DNA of 64,000 nucleotides from Kurthia populi (GTDB taxonomy: Bacteria; Bacillota; Bacilli; Bacillales_A; Planococcaceae). Position 1 is the stretch's first letter. Each line of letters begins with the position of its first letter. Positions 25,972 to 35,222 of this stretch are shown here, piece after piece. The stretch spans positions 16,412-80,411 of the forward strand of contig NZ_JBHUOR010000141.1 of assembly GCF_042686175.1 (NCBI RefSeq). Reading direction: 5' to 3'. Under the pieces are notes generated by a model. That model saw only the letters and a list, made by a program, of their open reading frames with translations, ran no database searches and had not been told where the DNA came from. Both the position numbers and the translations under genes were made by a program.

Positions 25972-27681
25972 TTAGTTTGTTGTTTTTAATAGATTATTTA
26001 AACGATCAATTAATTCTTCTTTTGCCCATTCAAATGTTTCGCCTGTTTGACGAACTTTTACTTCAACAATACCGTCAACAGCTTTTTTACCTACTGTTAC
26101 ACGCACTGGTAACCCAATTAAATCTGAATCTGCGAATTTAACGCCCGCACGTTCTTTACGGTCATCATGAAGTACATCATAACGATAAGAAGTTAATAGT
26201 TTATAAAGATCTTCTGATAATTCATTTTGTGCATCATCTTTTGTATTCACTGTAATTAAGTGCACATCATACGGTGTTACTTGTTGAGGCCACGTGAAAC
26301 CATATGCATCTTGATATTGTTCTGCTACTGCAGCCATTACACGTGATACACCGATACCATAGCAACCCATGATAAATGGTTGATTACGACCATTCTCATC
26401 TAAGAACATGCCATTTAATGCTTCAGAATATTTTGTGCCCAGTTTAAATACGTGGCCTACTTCAATTCCTTCAGCAAATTTAATTGTACCTTCACCATCT
26501 GGAGAAGGATCGCCTACTTGAATGAAGCGAATATCTTCATATGCATCAACAGCAAAGTCACGACCTGGGTTAACCCCTGTATAATGATAGCCATCTTCAT
26601 TTGCGCCGGCTACACCATTACGAATCGATTTAATTGCATGATCTGCTACCACTTTAACGCCAACTGGTAATTTAATTGGGCCAAGTGAACCTATATGGCT
26701 ACCTAATAATTCAACGATTTCTTCATCTGTTGCTAATTCTGCTGTTTCTGCATCTAGTGCATGTTTTAATTTAATATCATTTACTTCATGATCGCCACGA
26801 GCAAGAACAACTACTAATTCTTCATCTACTTTGAATACTAATGTTTTCACAATATTACTAGCAGGTACTTCTAGGAATGCTGCAACATCTTCAATTGTTT
26901 TTTGATCTGGTGTTTCTACTTTTTGAAGTTCTGTCATATCAACATCTGGTGCTGAATAATCTACTTTTACTTCTGCCATTTCAATGTTGGCTGCATAATC
27001 AGATGTATCAGAGTAGGCAATTGTATCTTCACCAATTTCAGATAACACCATGAATTCATGTGTATCTTTACCACCAATTGAACCTGAGTCAGCAATAACT
27101 GCACGGAAGTTCAAGCCTAGACGTGTGAAAATATTTTTATATGCTTGAACCATATCATCATATGTTTCATCAAGGCTTTCTTGTGTTGCATGGAAAGAAT
27201 AAGCATCCTTCATAATGAATTCGCGACCACGTAATAATCCGAAGCGAGGACGTTTTTCATCACGGAATTTTGTTTGAATTTGATAAAGTGTTAATGGTAA
27301 TTTTTTATATGATTTCACTTCATCGCGAACTAATGCTGTAATAACTTCTTCATGAGTTGGTCCTAATGCAAAATCACGGTTATGACGATCTTTTAAACGT
27401 ATTAATTCTGGGCCGTAATGTTCCCAACGACCAGATTCTTGCCATAATTCAGCTTGTTGTAGTGCTGGAAGTAATACTTCGTTACCACCTACTGCATCCA
27501 TTTCTTCACGAACGATTTTTTCAATGTTTGCAAGCACTTTTTTACCTAATGGTAGGTATGAATAAACGCCTGATGTACTTTGGCGAATAAATCCTGCGCG
27601 AAGTAATAATTGATGTGACTTTACATCAGCATCTGCTGGTACTTCACGTAAAGTTGGGATAAATGTTTTAGATTGTTTCAT
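25972..27681 (-). CDS. proS: Prolyl-tRNA synthetase (bacterial type with editing domain)
   Basis: Class II synthetase charging tRNA-Pro. Motif 1 region GVYSYLPLGKKVLANIEKI, motif 2 FRDEKRPRFGLLRGREFIMKD and motif 3 GCYGIGVSRVMAAVAE are visible. The large insertion between motifs 2 and 3 (about 225-400) is the YbaK-like editing domain. ATG 27681 (MKQSKT) follows AAGGTGAGG; the GTG at 27693 overlaps that site and is unlikely. This gives 569 residues. It stands between two terminators with its own promoter. I find no T-box leader. Confidence 0.96.
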   Translation of the reverse strand: MKQSKTFIPTLREVPADADVKSHQLLLRAGFIRQSTSGVYSYLPLGKKVLANIEKIVREEMDAVGGNEVLLPALQQAELWQESGRWEHYGPELIRLKDRHNRDFALGPTHEEVITALVRDEVKSYKKLPLTLYQIQTKFRDEKRPRFGLLRGREFIMKDAYSFHATQESLDETYDDMVQAYKNIFTRLGLNFRAVIADSGSIGGKDTHEFMVLSEIGEDTIAYSDTSDYAANIEMAEVKVDYSAPDVDMTELQKVETPDQKTIEDVAAFLEVPASNIVKTLVFKVDEELVVVLARGDHEVNDIKLKHALDAETAELATDEEIVELLGSHIGSLGPIKLPVGVKVVADHAIKSIRNGVAGANEDGYHYTGVNPGRDFAVDAYEDIRFIQVGDPSPDGEGTIKFAEGIEVGHVFKLGTKYSEALNGMFLDENGRNQPFIMGCYGIGVSRVMAAVAEQYQDAYGFTWPQQVTPYDVHLITVNTKDDAQNELSEDLYKLLTSYRYDVLHDDRKERAGVKFADSDLIGLPVRVTVGKKAVDGIVEVKVRQTGETFEWAKEELIDRLNNLLKTTN

Positions 27682-27713
27682 GTTTAACCTCACCTTTGAA
27701 TATAGTTGACTCT

Positions 27714-27742
27714 ATTATACAAGACAAAGAGCCTTTTGTTAT
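27714..27742 (-). promoter_or_regulatory. proS: Candidate sigma-A promoter for proS
   Basis: A perfect TATAAT (complement of 27714-27719) has ATAACA (complement of 27737-27742) 17 bp upstream. It lies between the rseP terminator and proS and gives a short leader of about 25 bases. Confidence 0.6.
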
Positions 27743-27749
27743 GTTTTTA

Positions 27750-27790
27750 AGCAATAAAAGTTCATTTGCTGTGCAAATGAACTTTTTTCT
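27750..27790 (-). terminator. Intrinsic terminator after rseP
   Basis: AAAAGTTCATTTGC (27756-27769) and GCAAATGAACTTTT (27773-27786) form a perfect 14-bp stem with a 3-base loop. On the minus strand TTTTATTGC follows. It is effectively bidirectional. Confidence 0.92.
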
Positions 27791-27796
27791 CACTAT

Positions 27797-29056
27797 CTAA
27801 AAGAAGAATCTCTGAATGTCGTTCCATGTTACCGCGACCATTAAGACCATCAGACATGCAAAGCCAACAAACGTAATAATACCTTCTTTATTTTTATCAA
27901 GTGGTTTACCACGTACTAATTCATAGAAAAATAATGCAAGTCGTCCACCATCTAGTGCGGGGAATGGTAATAGGTTCATAATACCAAGATTTACACTAAG
28001 TGCGGCAGCCCAACTTAATAATGTTACGAAACCATATTTAGCCACTTCAGATGTTGCCTCATAAATACCTACAGGACCAGATAAAGCGTCTAGCGTAAAT
28101 CCACCTGTTACGAGCACAACTAAAATTTTCACAATTTGAACAAGCCAAGTCCATGTTTGTTCAAATCCATATGGAATTGCTTTAAGTGGATTTTTATCAT
28201 ACGTATTCGCATACTGAATACCAATTTGCCCCACTTTTTCTTTATTTACTTCCACTTCTTTTGGCGTTACCTTCAAGGTTTTATCTTGCCCATCACGTAC
28301 GACACCAATCGTAATTTCCTTACCAGGGCTTCCTTGAATAACTGCTGATAAATCCTGGAATTTATCAACTTTTTTACCGTTAACAGACGTGATTAAATCT
28401 TTTTCTTCAAAGCCTGCTACAGCAGCCGGACTATCATCTACTACTTTAGCAATTAAAGGTTCATTCGTCGGAATCCCTTGCACGAAACCAATGATGACGA
28501 AAATCACAATCGCTAAAATAAAGTTAAATAACGGCCCTGCAAAAATTGTAATCGCACGTTTACCCAGTGATTTTGCATTAAATGTGCGGTCATATGGTGC
28601 AATTTGTGTTTCTTGACCATTTTCCTCAATGATACAGTCACGCGCGACATTGTAACGTACGAGTTGCTCATCTTCATCATAGCCTTCCACCCATAATTTT
28701 TTTTGAAGTTCTGCTTTCTCAACTTCTAGAAAAAGCATATCGGGCAATTGCTTGTTTTGATTCATGACAAGACGAGTAATTTCATCATTTTCATTTAGTG
28801 TAAACCCGATACGATAACCTGGCTGTAATTCAACATTATCTAAATCATCGCCAGCCATCCGTACATAACCACCCATTGGTAGCAGACGAATTGTATATAG
28901 TGTTTCACCCTTTTTAATGCCTAATAATTTCGGTCCAAAACCGACTGCAAATTCACGTACCATAATGCCAGAGCGTTTTGCAAAAATAAAGTGTCCTAAC
29001 TCATGGAAAAAAACGATCATACCAAATACGAATATAAATGCAATTGCTGATTGCAT
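27797..29056 (-). CDS. rseP: Site-2 intramembrane zinc protease RseP/RasP
   Basis: A membrane metalloprotease that cleaves anti-sigma factors and signal-peptide remnants inside the membrane. The zinc motif HELGH lies at residues 18-22 in the first membrane helix, and the third ligand motif NLLPFPALDGGRL is near the C-terminus. A PDZ domain (about 205-290, SPAAVAGFEEKDLITSVNGK) separates the two halves. I use ATG 29056, with AGGTGG six bases before; the TTG codon just ahead is too close to it. About 420 residues match B. subtilis RasP. It is downstream of dxr in the conserved cdsA-dxr-rseP order. Confidence 0.94.
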   Translation of the reverse strand: MQSAIAFIFVFGMIVFFHELGHFIFAKRSGIMVREFAVGFGPKLLGIKKGETLYTIRLLPMGGYVRMAGDDLDNVELQPGYRIGFTLNENDEITRLVMNQNKQLPDMLFLEVEKAELQKKLWVEGYDEDEQLVRYNVARDCIIEENGQETQIAPYDRTFNAKSLGKRAITIFAGPLFNFILAIVIFVIIGFVQGIPTNEPLIAKVVDDSPAAVAGFEEKDLITSVNGKKVDKFQDLSAVIQGSPGKEITIGVVRDGQDKTLKVTPKEVEVNKEKVGQIGIQYANTYDKNPLKAIPYGFEQTWTWLVQIVKILVVLVTGGFTLDALSGPVGIYEATSEVAKYGFVTLLSWAAALSVNLGIMNLLPFPALDGGRLALFFYELVRGKPLDKNKEGIITFVGFACLMVLMVAVTWNDIQRFFF

Positions 29057-29120
29057 CAAATCCCACCTTTAATAATAAAGTTGACTTTCATGCAAGATTG
29101 CACGCCCCGTCATCTGTATG

Positions 29121-30266
29121 CTATTTTATCATGCCTTCAACAATTTTTCTTGTTTCCTTATCTACAGCTAAAATTGTTTCTAAATCTGGATTTTGAACAT
29201 TGTCATGTGTTTGCATCACACGTTCAATAACATCTTCAATTTGAAGGAATGTAATTTTTTCTTGTAAAAACGAACCAACAGCTGCTTCATTAGCTGCATT
29301 CATTGCTGTTAAAATCGTACCGCCCATACGTCCTGCTTCATATGCAAAGCCTAGGCAACGGAAACGATCAAAATCAACATTTTCAAAATGTAATTGACCA
29401 ATCTTCGCTAAATCTAATCGTTCAGCTGTTGAACGTGGTAAACGTTCTGGATAACTTAAAGCGTATTGAATTGGTGTACGCATATCCGCTGTACCAAGCT
29501 GTGCCATAACACTTGAATCGTGATATTCAACCATCGAATGAATAATTGATTCGCGATGAATTAAAACATCAATTTTATCATATGACATGCCATACAATAC
29601 AGCAGCTTCAATTACTTCCAGCCCTTTATTCATTAATGTCGCTGAATCAATTGTGATTTTTGCACCCATTGACCAATTCGGGTGATTCAATGCTTGTTTG
29701 ACTGTCACACCTTCAAGCTCTTCACGTGTTTTATCACGGAAACTACCACCTGATGCAGTTAAAATCAAGCGTTCTACAGATTTTGGATTTTCGCCATTCA
29801 TTGATTGCCAAAGTGCTGAGTGTTCACTATCCACTGGTAAAATAGGTGCTCCATATTTTTTTGCTTCCGCCATTACGAGATGCCCTGCTGTCACAAGGGT
29901 TTCTTTATTTGCAATTGCAATAGCTTTCTTTTGACGAATTGCAGCCAGGGTAGACTCCAATCCAATACTACCTAATACAGCATTTAATAACACATTTGAA
30001 TCACTATATGTCGCAACATCAATTAATCCTTGTGACCCATGTGTTACTTCTAATTCCGGAAATTCTTTTGATAAAGCTCGTGCATCTTCTTCTGATTGCA
30101 TAGAAACAAGTTTTGGAGAAAATTCACGAATAATTTCCTTCGTTTTTTCAATATTTTTCCCTGATGCTAATGCAGCAATTTCAAATTCTTCTTGATGATC
30201 TTTTACAATATCAAGTGTTTGCTGTCCAATTGAACCTGTTGCACCTAACAAACTAATCGACTTCAT
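29121..30266 (-). CDS. dxr: 1-deoxy-D-xylulose-5-phosphate reductoisomerase
   Basis: Second enzyme of the MEP isoprenoid pathway, giving 2-C-methyl-D-erythritol 4-phosphate. The 381 residues begin with the NADPH site LLGATGSIGQQTLDI. They contain LANKETL-type sequence (IAIANKETLVTAG), the metal-binding PVDSEHSA, and the flexible-loop region NHPNWSMGAKITIDSATLMNKGLE. GGAGA precedes the ATG. It feeds precursor to UppS, encoded in the same cluster. Confidence 0.97.
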   Translation of the reverse strand: MKSISLLGATGSIGQQTLDIVKDHQEEFEIAALASGKNIEKTKEIIREFSPKLVSMQSEEDARALSKEFPELEVTHGSQGLIDVATYSDSNVLLNAVLGSIGLESTLAAIRQKKAIAIANKETLVTAGHLVMAEAKKYGAPILPVDSEHSALWQSMNGENPKSVERLILTASGGSFRDKTREELEGVTVKQALNHPNWSMGAKITIDSATLMNKGLEVIEAAVLYGMSYDKIDVLIHRESIIHSMVEYHDSSVMAQLGTADMRTPIQYALSYPERLPRSTAERLDLAKIGQLHFENVDFDRFRCLGFAYEAGRMGGTILTAMNAANEAAVGSFLQEKITFLQIEDVIERVMQTHDNVQNPDLETILAVDKETRKIVEGMIK

Positions 30267-30278
30267 AATGATGATCTC

Positions 30279-31079
30279 CTATCCAACAAAATGTAAAAAA
30301 TGTAGCAGTGGTAATACAAACAATAGACTATCAAAACGATCTAAAATACCACCATGTCCGGGTAAGATTTTCCCTGAATCTTTTACCCCATAATGACGTT
30401 TAATAGCTGATTCTACTAAATCACCCATTTGCCCAACAATAGAAGCAATAATTGTTACAACAATTAATTTCCACCACTGTACTTCAAGATGTGTAATCAT
30501 TTCAAAAATAAAAACAGCAATGATAGCGATAATAATACCACCCACAAAACCTTCAACTGTTTTTTTCGGTGAAATTTCTGGCCAAAGTTTATTTTTACCA
30601 AGTTTGCGCCCTACAAAATAGGCTCCTGAGTCAGTTGACCATACAACAACTAATGCAAAGACAATATATAACAGGCCATCTGATGCATCTCGTGTTGCCA
30701 TAAAGTAATAAAACCCTACACCAACATAAAATACAGATATAAGTAAAAAACCAACATCGTCAAATGTAAATTTATTTTTCTTTAATACAACATAAATTAA
30801 TAATAATGCTGTAACAAGGACAAGCCATTCCAATTTTGAATAACTTGTTGCGTCGATAATAGCACTTTCCCATCCTTCAGGCATTAACATAGCAAATAAG
30901 CCAACTAATGCTAATATACCTGGTACAGAGAATAGTGATAGATTGCGCATTTTAAGCATTTCAAAAAGCCCTACTGCTGCGATTATATAAATAACGATTG
31001 TTAATGGCGTTCCGCCATATACAACAAACGGTACAAATAATAATGCCGCAATAATGGCTGTAATAATACGCTGTTTCAC
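30279..31079 (-). CDS. cdsA: Phosphatidate cytidylyltransferase
   Basis: An integral membrane enzyme that makes CDP-diacylglycerol from phosphatidate, the precursor of phosphatidylglycerol and phosphatidylethanolamine. The 266 residues contain about seven or eight membrane segments and the CdsA signature region GVKDSGKILPGHGGILDRFDSL near the C-terminus. The start is GTG at 31079 with AAAGGAG upstream, three bases past the uppS stop. Confidence 0.96.
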   Translation of the reverse strand: MKQRIITAIIAALLFVPFVVYGGTPLTIVIYIIAAVGLFEMLKMRNLSLFSVPGILALVGLFAMLMPEGWESAIIDATSYSKLEWLVLVTALLLIYVVLKKNKFTFDDVGFLLISVFYVGVGFYYFMATRDASDGLLYIVFALVVVWSTDSGAYFVGRKLGKNKLWPEISPKKTVEGFVGGIIIAIIAVFIFEMITHLEVQWWKLIVVTIIASIVGQMGDLVESAIKRHYGVKDSGKILPGHGGILDRFDSLLFVLPLLHFLHFVG

Positions 31080-31082
31080 GAT

Positions 31083-31868
31083 TTATTCTCCTTTCAATCC
31101 ACCATAACGGCGATTGCGCGATTGATAACTTTCTACTGCTTCTAGCAAATCTTTATCGCTAAATTCAGGCCAATGCACTTCTGTAAACCAAAATTCACTA
31201 TAAGCAAGCTGCCATAATAGGAAGTTACTTAAGCGAAGCTCTCCACTGGTACGAATAAGCAAATCTGGATCTGGTAGCTGTGATGTCATTAAATGATTCG
31301 AAATTGTTTCTTCTGAAATGTCTTCCAAGCTTAACGTTCCATTTTGAACTTGGGTAACAATTTCTTGAACAGATAAAACCATTTCACGACGACTACCATA
31401 ATTTAATGCAAAATTAAGTATCATACCTGTATTACTTGCAGTCGTATTCATCGCATTTTGAACAGCTTTTTGCGTATGTGTAGGTAATGCATCTATTTCG
31501 CCAATCATTCGAACACGAATATTTAACTCCATTAATTCAGGTAAAAATGAAGTTAAAAATTCTTCTGGTAAGCGCATTAAAAATTCTACTTCTTTACGTG
31601 GACGTTTCCAGTTTTCTGTTGAGAAAGCATACAATGTCAACGCACCAATACCTACTTTATTTGCACAGCGCGTAATTGTACGTATATTTTTCATCCCTTC
31701 ATGATGTCCTGCTACACGCGGTAGAGCACGTTTTTGTGCCCAACGACCATTGCCATCCATAATAATCGCAATGTGTTGTGGTACGCTCTCACTACGCACT
31801 TTTAACATGCGTTCTTGTAATGTAGCGTCCTTTTTATCTGTTTTTCTCCATCCGAGTTTATCTAACAT
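31083..31868 (-). CDS. uppS: Undecaprenyl pyrophosphate synthase (cis-prenyltransferase)
   Basis: Elongates farnesyl-PP with IPP units to the C55 lipid carrier for cell wall polymers. The 261 residues show the catalytic P-loop motif IAIIMDGNGRWA, the segment LTLYAFSTENWKRP and the C-terminal RTSGELRLSNFLLWQLAYSE. GAGG lies upstream of the ATG. It is the first gene of a uppS-cdsA-dxr-rseP unit that begins after the frr terminator. Confidence 0.97.
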   Translation of the reverse strand: MLDKLGWRKTDKKDATLQERMLKVRSESVPQHIAIIMDGNGRWAQKRALPRVAGHHEGMKNIRTITRCANKVGIGALTLYAFSTENWKRPRKEVEFLMRLPEEFLTSFLPELMELNIRVRMIGEIDALPTHTQKAVQNAMNTTASNTGMILNFALNYGSRREMVLSVQEIVTQVQNGTLSLEDISEETISNHLMTSQLPDPDLLIRTSGELRLSNFLLWQLAYSEFWFTEVHWPEFSDKDLLEAVESYQSRNRRYGGLKGE

Positions 31869-31913
31869 TTAAAATCCTCCACTAGCTTGCATATCGGAAC
31901 GTATACTTCATCT

Positions 31914-31922
31914 ATCATAACA
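31914..31922 (-). promoter_or_regulatory. uppS: Candidate extended -10 promoter for uppS
   Basis: TGTTATGAT on the minus strand is an extended -10 (TG, one base, TATGAT). It lies between the frr terminator and uppS. No clear -35 is present, which extended -10 promoters tolerate. Confidence 0.45.
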
Positions 31923-31947
31923 AAAATAACATTCTTTTTCCTCTATA

Positions 31948-31992
31948 TCACTAAAAAAGACGTCCCTATTATATAGAGGACGTCTTTTTATT
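31948..31992 (-). terminator. Intrinsic terminator after frr
   Basis: AAAAAGACGTCC (31954-31965) pairs perfectly with the complement at 31978-31989 around a 12-base loop. On the minus strand TTTTTTAGTG follows. It lies 14 bases past the frr stop. Confidence 0.94.
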
Positions 31993-32005
31993 TTGGAAAG
32001 TTCTA

Positions 32006-32563
32006 TTAAACTGATAGAATTTCTTTTTCTTTTTCAGCAGCTAGTTCATCAATTTCTTTGATGTGATCATCAGTTAATTTTTGAACATCATCGCTATATC
32101 CACGTAAATCATCTTCTGTAATTTCGCCAGCTTTTTCAGCTTTTTTGAAATCATCATTTACATCACGACGGATATTACGAACAGCAACTTTCGCTTCCTC
32201 AGCTTCTTTTTTCACCACTTTTACAAGATCTTTACGACGTTCTTCTGTAAGCGCTGGGATTGTTAAGCGAATTACTGAACCATCATTTGTTGGTGTAATA
32301 CCAAGATCTGATTTTAAGATTGCTTTTTCAATATCGCCTAAAATTGTTTTATCATATGGTTGGATGACTAAAAGTCGAGCTTCAGGAACTGAAATACCTG
32401 CCATTTGATTTAATGGTGTTGGAGCTCCGTAATAGTCAACAGAAATACGGTCTAATAGTGAAGCATTTGCACGACCTGCGCGGATTGCCGCAAGTGCACG
32501 AGAAAATGCATCAATTGCTTTAGACATACGATCTGTTGCTTGATCGATAACTTGTTTTGACAT
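32006..32563 (-). CDS. frr: Ribosome recycling factor
   Basis: Splits post-termination ribosomes with EF-G. The 185-residue protein is the standard length. Conserved segments are LAAIRAGRANASLLDRI, NDGSVIRLTIPALTEERRKDL and VRNIRRDVND. AGGAGG lies seven bases before the ATG. It is co-transcribed with pyrH, 18 bp upstream. Confidence 0.97.
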   Translation of the reverse strand: MSKQVIDQATDRMSKAIDAFSRALAAIRAGRANASLLDRISVDYYGAPTPLNQMAGISVPEARLLVIQPYDKTILGDIEKAILKSDLGITPTNDGSVIRLTIPALTEERRKDLVKVVKKEAEEAKVAVRNIRRDVNDDFKKAEKAGEITEDDLRGYSDDVQKLTDDHIKEIDELAAEKEKEILSV

Positions 32564-32581
32564 GCTTAATCCTCCTGAGTT

Positions 32582-33298
32582 TTATTTATGCACTGTAGTA
32601 CCGATTTTTTCGCCCATTACAGCACGTTTGATGTTTCCATCTTCTAATAATGAGAATACTACTAAATCGATATCATTGTCCATGCATAACGTTGAAGCAG
32701 TTGAATCCATTACTTGTAATCCTTTTTGAATAACATCTAAATATGTCAATTCTTCGTACTTAACAGCATTTTCATCAACTTGTGGATCTGCAGAGTATAC
32801 ACCATCTACATTATTTTTCGCCATTAAAATGACATCTGCGCCAATTTCAGCTGCACGCAATGAAGCCGTTGTATCAGTAGAGAAGTATGGGTTACCTGTA
32901 CCGGCAGCAAAGATTACTACACGTTTTTTCTCTAAATGACGAACTGCTTTACGTCGAATGTAAGGTTCAGCAACTTGTGTCATCACAATTGAAGATTGTA
33001 CACGAGTTGGTACACCTAGGTTTTCTAATGAATCTTGTAAAGCTAAAGCATTCATAACAGTCGCTAACATGCCCATGTAATCTGCATTGGCACGCTCCAT
33101 ACCCATTTCTGCTCCAATTTTACCTCTCCAAATGTTCCCACCGCCTACTACTAAGGCAACTTCCACTCCTAAGTCTACTACGTCTTTAATTTGCGCTGCT
33201 ACTGATTTAACAACTTTTGGTGCTAGGCCGAAACCTGCTTCACCAGCTAATGCTTCCCCACTTAATTTAATGACTACGCGTTTATATTGTTCTGGCAT
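32582..33298 (-). CDS. pyrH: UMP kinase
   Basis: Phosphorylates UMP to UDP; an amino-acid-kinase-fold hexamer regulated by nucleotides. The 238 residues have VVIKLSGEALAG at the N-terminus, VVGGGNIWRG and the substrate segment GTGNPYFSTDTTASLRAAEI. It lies between tsf and frr in the order rpsB-tsf-pyrH-frr, with a hairpin separating it from tsf. Confidence 0.97.
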   Translation of the reverse strand: MPEQYKRVVIKLSGEALAGEAGFGLAPKVVKSVAAQIKDVVDLGVEVALVVGGGNIWRGKIGAEMGMERANADYMGMLATVMNALALQDSLENLGVPTRVQSSIVMTQVAEPYIRRKAVRHLEKKRVVIFAAGTGNPYFSTDTTASLRAAEIGADVILMAKNNVDGVYSADPQVDENAVKYEELTYLDVIQKGLQVMDSTASTLCMDNDIDLVVFSLLEDGNIKRAVMGEKIGTTVHK

Positions 33299-33328
33299 AA
33301 GCTCTTTAGACCTCCATATTTTTTTCTT

Positions 33329-33364
33329 GAAAAATAGGGAACACGGTGTTACTGTGCTCCCTAC
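33329..33364 (-). terminator. Probable intrinsic terminator after tsf
   Basis: TAGGGAACAC (33335-33344) pairs with GTGCTCCCTA (33354-33363) with one mismatch. On the minus strand ATTTTTC follows. It could attenuate transcription from tsf into pyrH. Confidence 0.7.
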
Positions 33365-33391
33365 TTTAATAAAACTATTTGATTGAAAAAA

Positions 33392-34270
33392 TTAGTTACC
33401 TTTAACTTGGTTCATAACTTCTTCTGCAAAGTTATCTTCACGTTTTTCGATACCTTCGCCTACTTCGTAACGTACAAACTCAGTTACTTTAGCGTCGCCT
33501 AAGAATTTAGCAACAGTTTCATCTGGATTTTTAACGAATGGTTGGTCAAGTAAGCAAATTTCTTTGAAGTATTTGTTTAAACGGCCTTCCACCATTTTAG
33601 CAACGATGTTTTCTGGTTTGCCTTCATTTAAAGCTTGTTCAGTTAAAACTTTACGTTCGTGTTCAACTTCTTCAGAAGAAATTTGGTCGTGAGAAACATA
33701 TTTAGGGTTGATTGCAGCAATGTGCATAGCTACATCTTTCGCTTTAGCAGCGTCAGTAGTGCCTTCAACAACAGTTAATACACCAATACGACCGCCCATG
33801 TGTAAATAAGCACCGAAAGCATCCGCATCTGTTTTAGTTTCGATTACGAAACGACGAAGAGTAATTTTTTCACCGATAGTAGCGATTGCTGATGAAATAT
33901 GTTCAGCAACAGTTGCGCCACTTTCCATTTTAGATTCTAAAGCTGCTTCAACATTTTCAGGTTTTGCAGATAATAATTGTTCAGCTAATTCTTTAACTAA
34001 AGTTTGGAAACCTTCGTTTTTAGCAACGAAATCAGTTTCAGCATTTACTTCTAAAAGTACAGCTTCATTACCTTTTTCAGCGATGAAAGTAGTACCTTCT
34101 GCCGCAATACGGTCAGCTTTTTTACCAGCTGCAGCTAAGCCTTTTTCGCGTAAGAAATCTACAGCCGCTTGGATATCTCCATCAGTTTGTACTAATGCTT
34201 TTTTACAATCCATCATTCCAGCACCAGTTTTTTCACGTAATTCTTTAACCATTTTAGCAGTTACTGCCAT
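33392..34270 (-). CDS. tsf: Translation elongation factor Ts
   Basis: Nucleotide exchange factor for EF-Tu. The 292 residues include the N-terminal UBA-like part (MVKELREKTGAGMMDCKKAL), the TDFVAKNEGFQ motif that contacts EF-Tu, and the C-terminal dimerisation region. GGAGG lies upstream of the ATG. It follows rpsB across a strong terminator-like hairpin, so read-through or a second promoter must supply it. Confidence 0.97.
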   Translation of the reverse strand: MAVTAKMVKELREKTGAGMMDCKKALVQTDGDIQAAVDFLREKGLAAAGKKADRIAAEGTTFIAEKGNEAVLLEVNAETDFVAKNEGFQTLVKELAEQLLSAKPENVEAALESKMESGATVAEHISSAIATIGEKITLRRFVIETKTDADAFGAYLHMGGRIGVLTVVEGTTDAAKAKDVAMHIAAINPKYVSHDQISSEEVEHERKVLTEQALNEGKPENIVAKMVEGRLNKYFKEICLLDQPFVKNPDETVAKFLGDAKVTEFVRYEVGEGIEKREDNFAEEVMNQVKGN

Positions 34271-34307
34271 TGATAGTTCCTCCTATACAATTGAAAAGTT
34301 TATTTTT

Positions 34308-34350
34308 CTCAAAAAAAGGTGATAAGAGGGATTATCCGCTTATCACCTGT
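34308..34350 (-). terminator. Intrinsic terminator/attenuator between rpsB and tsf
   Basis: AGGTGATAAG (34317-34326) pairs perfectly with CTTATCACCT (34339-34348) around a 12-base loop. On the minus strand seven T residues follow. It lies directly behind the rpsB stop. Confidence 0.9.
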
Positions 34351-34365
34351 CTCTAAAATAAGAAA

Positions 34366-35094
34366 TTACTCAGCTGAAGCTGCTTCTGTAGCTTCAACTT
34401 GCGCTTCTTCTTCACCTTGTTTAGACTCGATTAAAGCATCAGCCATTTTAGAAGTGATTAATTTTACAGCGCGGATTGCGTCATCGTTTGATGGAATAAC
34501 GTAATCAATTTCATCTGGATCACAGTTAGTATCAACCATAGCCACGATTGGAATGTTTAATTTGTGTGCTTCTGCAACAGCAATACGTTCTTTGCGAGGA
34601 TCAACAACAAACATTACGTCTGGAATAGCTTGCATATCACGGATACCGCCTAAGAAGCGTACAAGACGTTCATGTTGTTTTTTAAGTTGAACAACTTCTT
34701 TTTTAGGAAGTACTTCGAAAGTACCGTCTTCTTCCATACGTTCGATTTCTTTTAAACGAGCGATACGTTTTTGAATAGTACCGAAGTTAGTTAATGTACC
34801 ACCTAACCAGCGTTGGTTGATGTAGTAGTTACCTGAACGTTCAGCTTCTTCTTTAATAGCTTCTTGAGCTTGTTTTTTAGTACCAACAAAAAGAACTTTA
34901 CCGCCTTCTTCGCCAACTTGACGCATGAAGTTATAAGCTTCTTCTAATTTTTTAACTGTTTTTTGTAAATCGATAATGTAGATACCGTTACGTTCAACAA
35001 AGATGAATTTTTTCATTTTTGGATTCCAACGGCGAGTTTGGTGACCGAAGTGTACACCAGCTTCTAGTAATTGTTTCATTGAAATTACTGACAT
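34366..35094 (-). CDS. rpsB: 30S ribosomal protein S2
   Basis: A small-subunit protein bound at the back of the 30S head. ATG 35094 (MSVISMKQLLEAGVHFGH) with AGGAGG upstream gives 242 residues, the standard length; the in-frame stretch up to 35139 belongs to the leader. Conserved segments are RRWNPKMKKFIF, GTKKQAQEAI, RWLGGTLTNF and PIVAMVDTNCDPDEIDYVIPSNDDA. The acidic Glu/Ala-rich C-terminal tail is typical of Bacillales. Confidence 0.98.
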   Translation of the reverse strand: MSVISMKQLLEAGVHFGHQTRRWNPKMKKFIFVERNGIYIIDLQKTVKKLEEAYNFMRQVGEEGGKVLFVGTKKQAQEAIKEEAERSGNYYINQRWLGGTLTNFGTIQKRIARLKEIERMEEDGTFEVLPKKEVVQLKKQHERLVRFLGGIRDMQAIPDVMFVVDPRKERIAVAEAHKLNIPIVAMVDTNCDPDEIDYVIPSNDDAIRAVKLITSKMADALIESKQGEEEAQVEATEAASAE

Positions 35095-35210
35095 GATTTG
35101 GTTCCTCCTAAAGGTTTTTGATTTAATTTTCCTCCGCATTCATCATTTATATAGAGAACTTTAATTATTCAAAGCACCACCCTATATATCAGAATGCGTG
35201 TGTAATAATA
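35095..35210 (-). promoter_or_regulatory. rpsB: Structured rpsB 5' leader
   Basis: On the minus strand two blocks pair in order: GCATTC (complement of 35192-35197) with GAATGC (complement of 35136-35141), and TATATAG (complement of 35182-35188) with CTATATA (complement of 35148-35154). An internal loop on each side separates them and a loop of about 27 bases closes the stem. This lies between the promoter and the Shine-Dalgarno. Autogenous control by S2 is known in other bacteria; its use here is inference. Confidence 0.45.
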
Positions 35211-35222
35211 ACACCAATTGTT

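Noticed and set aside
27682..27796. T-box leader for proS
   Set aside because: The space between terminator and start is too short, and no T-box consensus (TGGNACCGCG-like) is seen.
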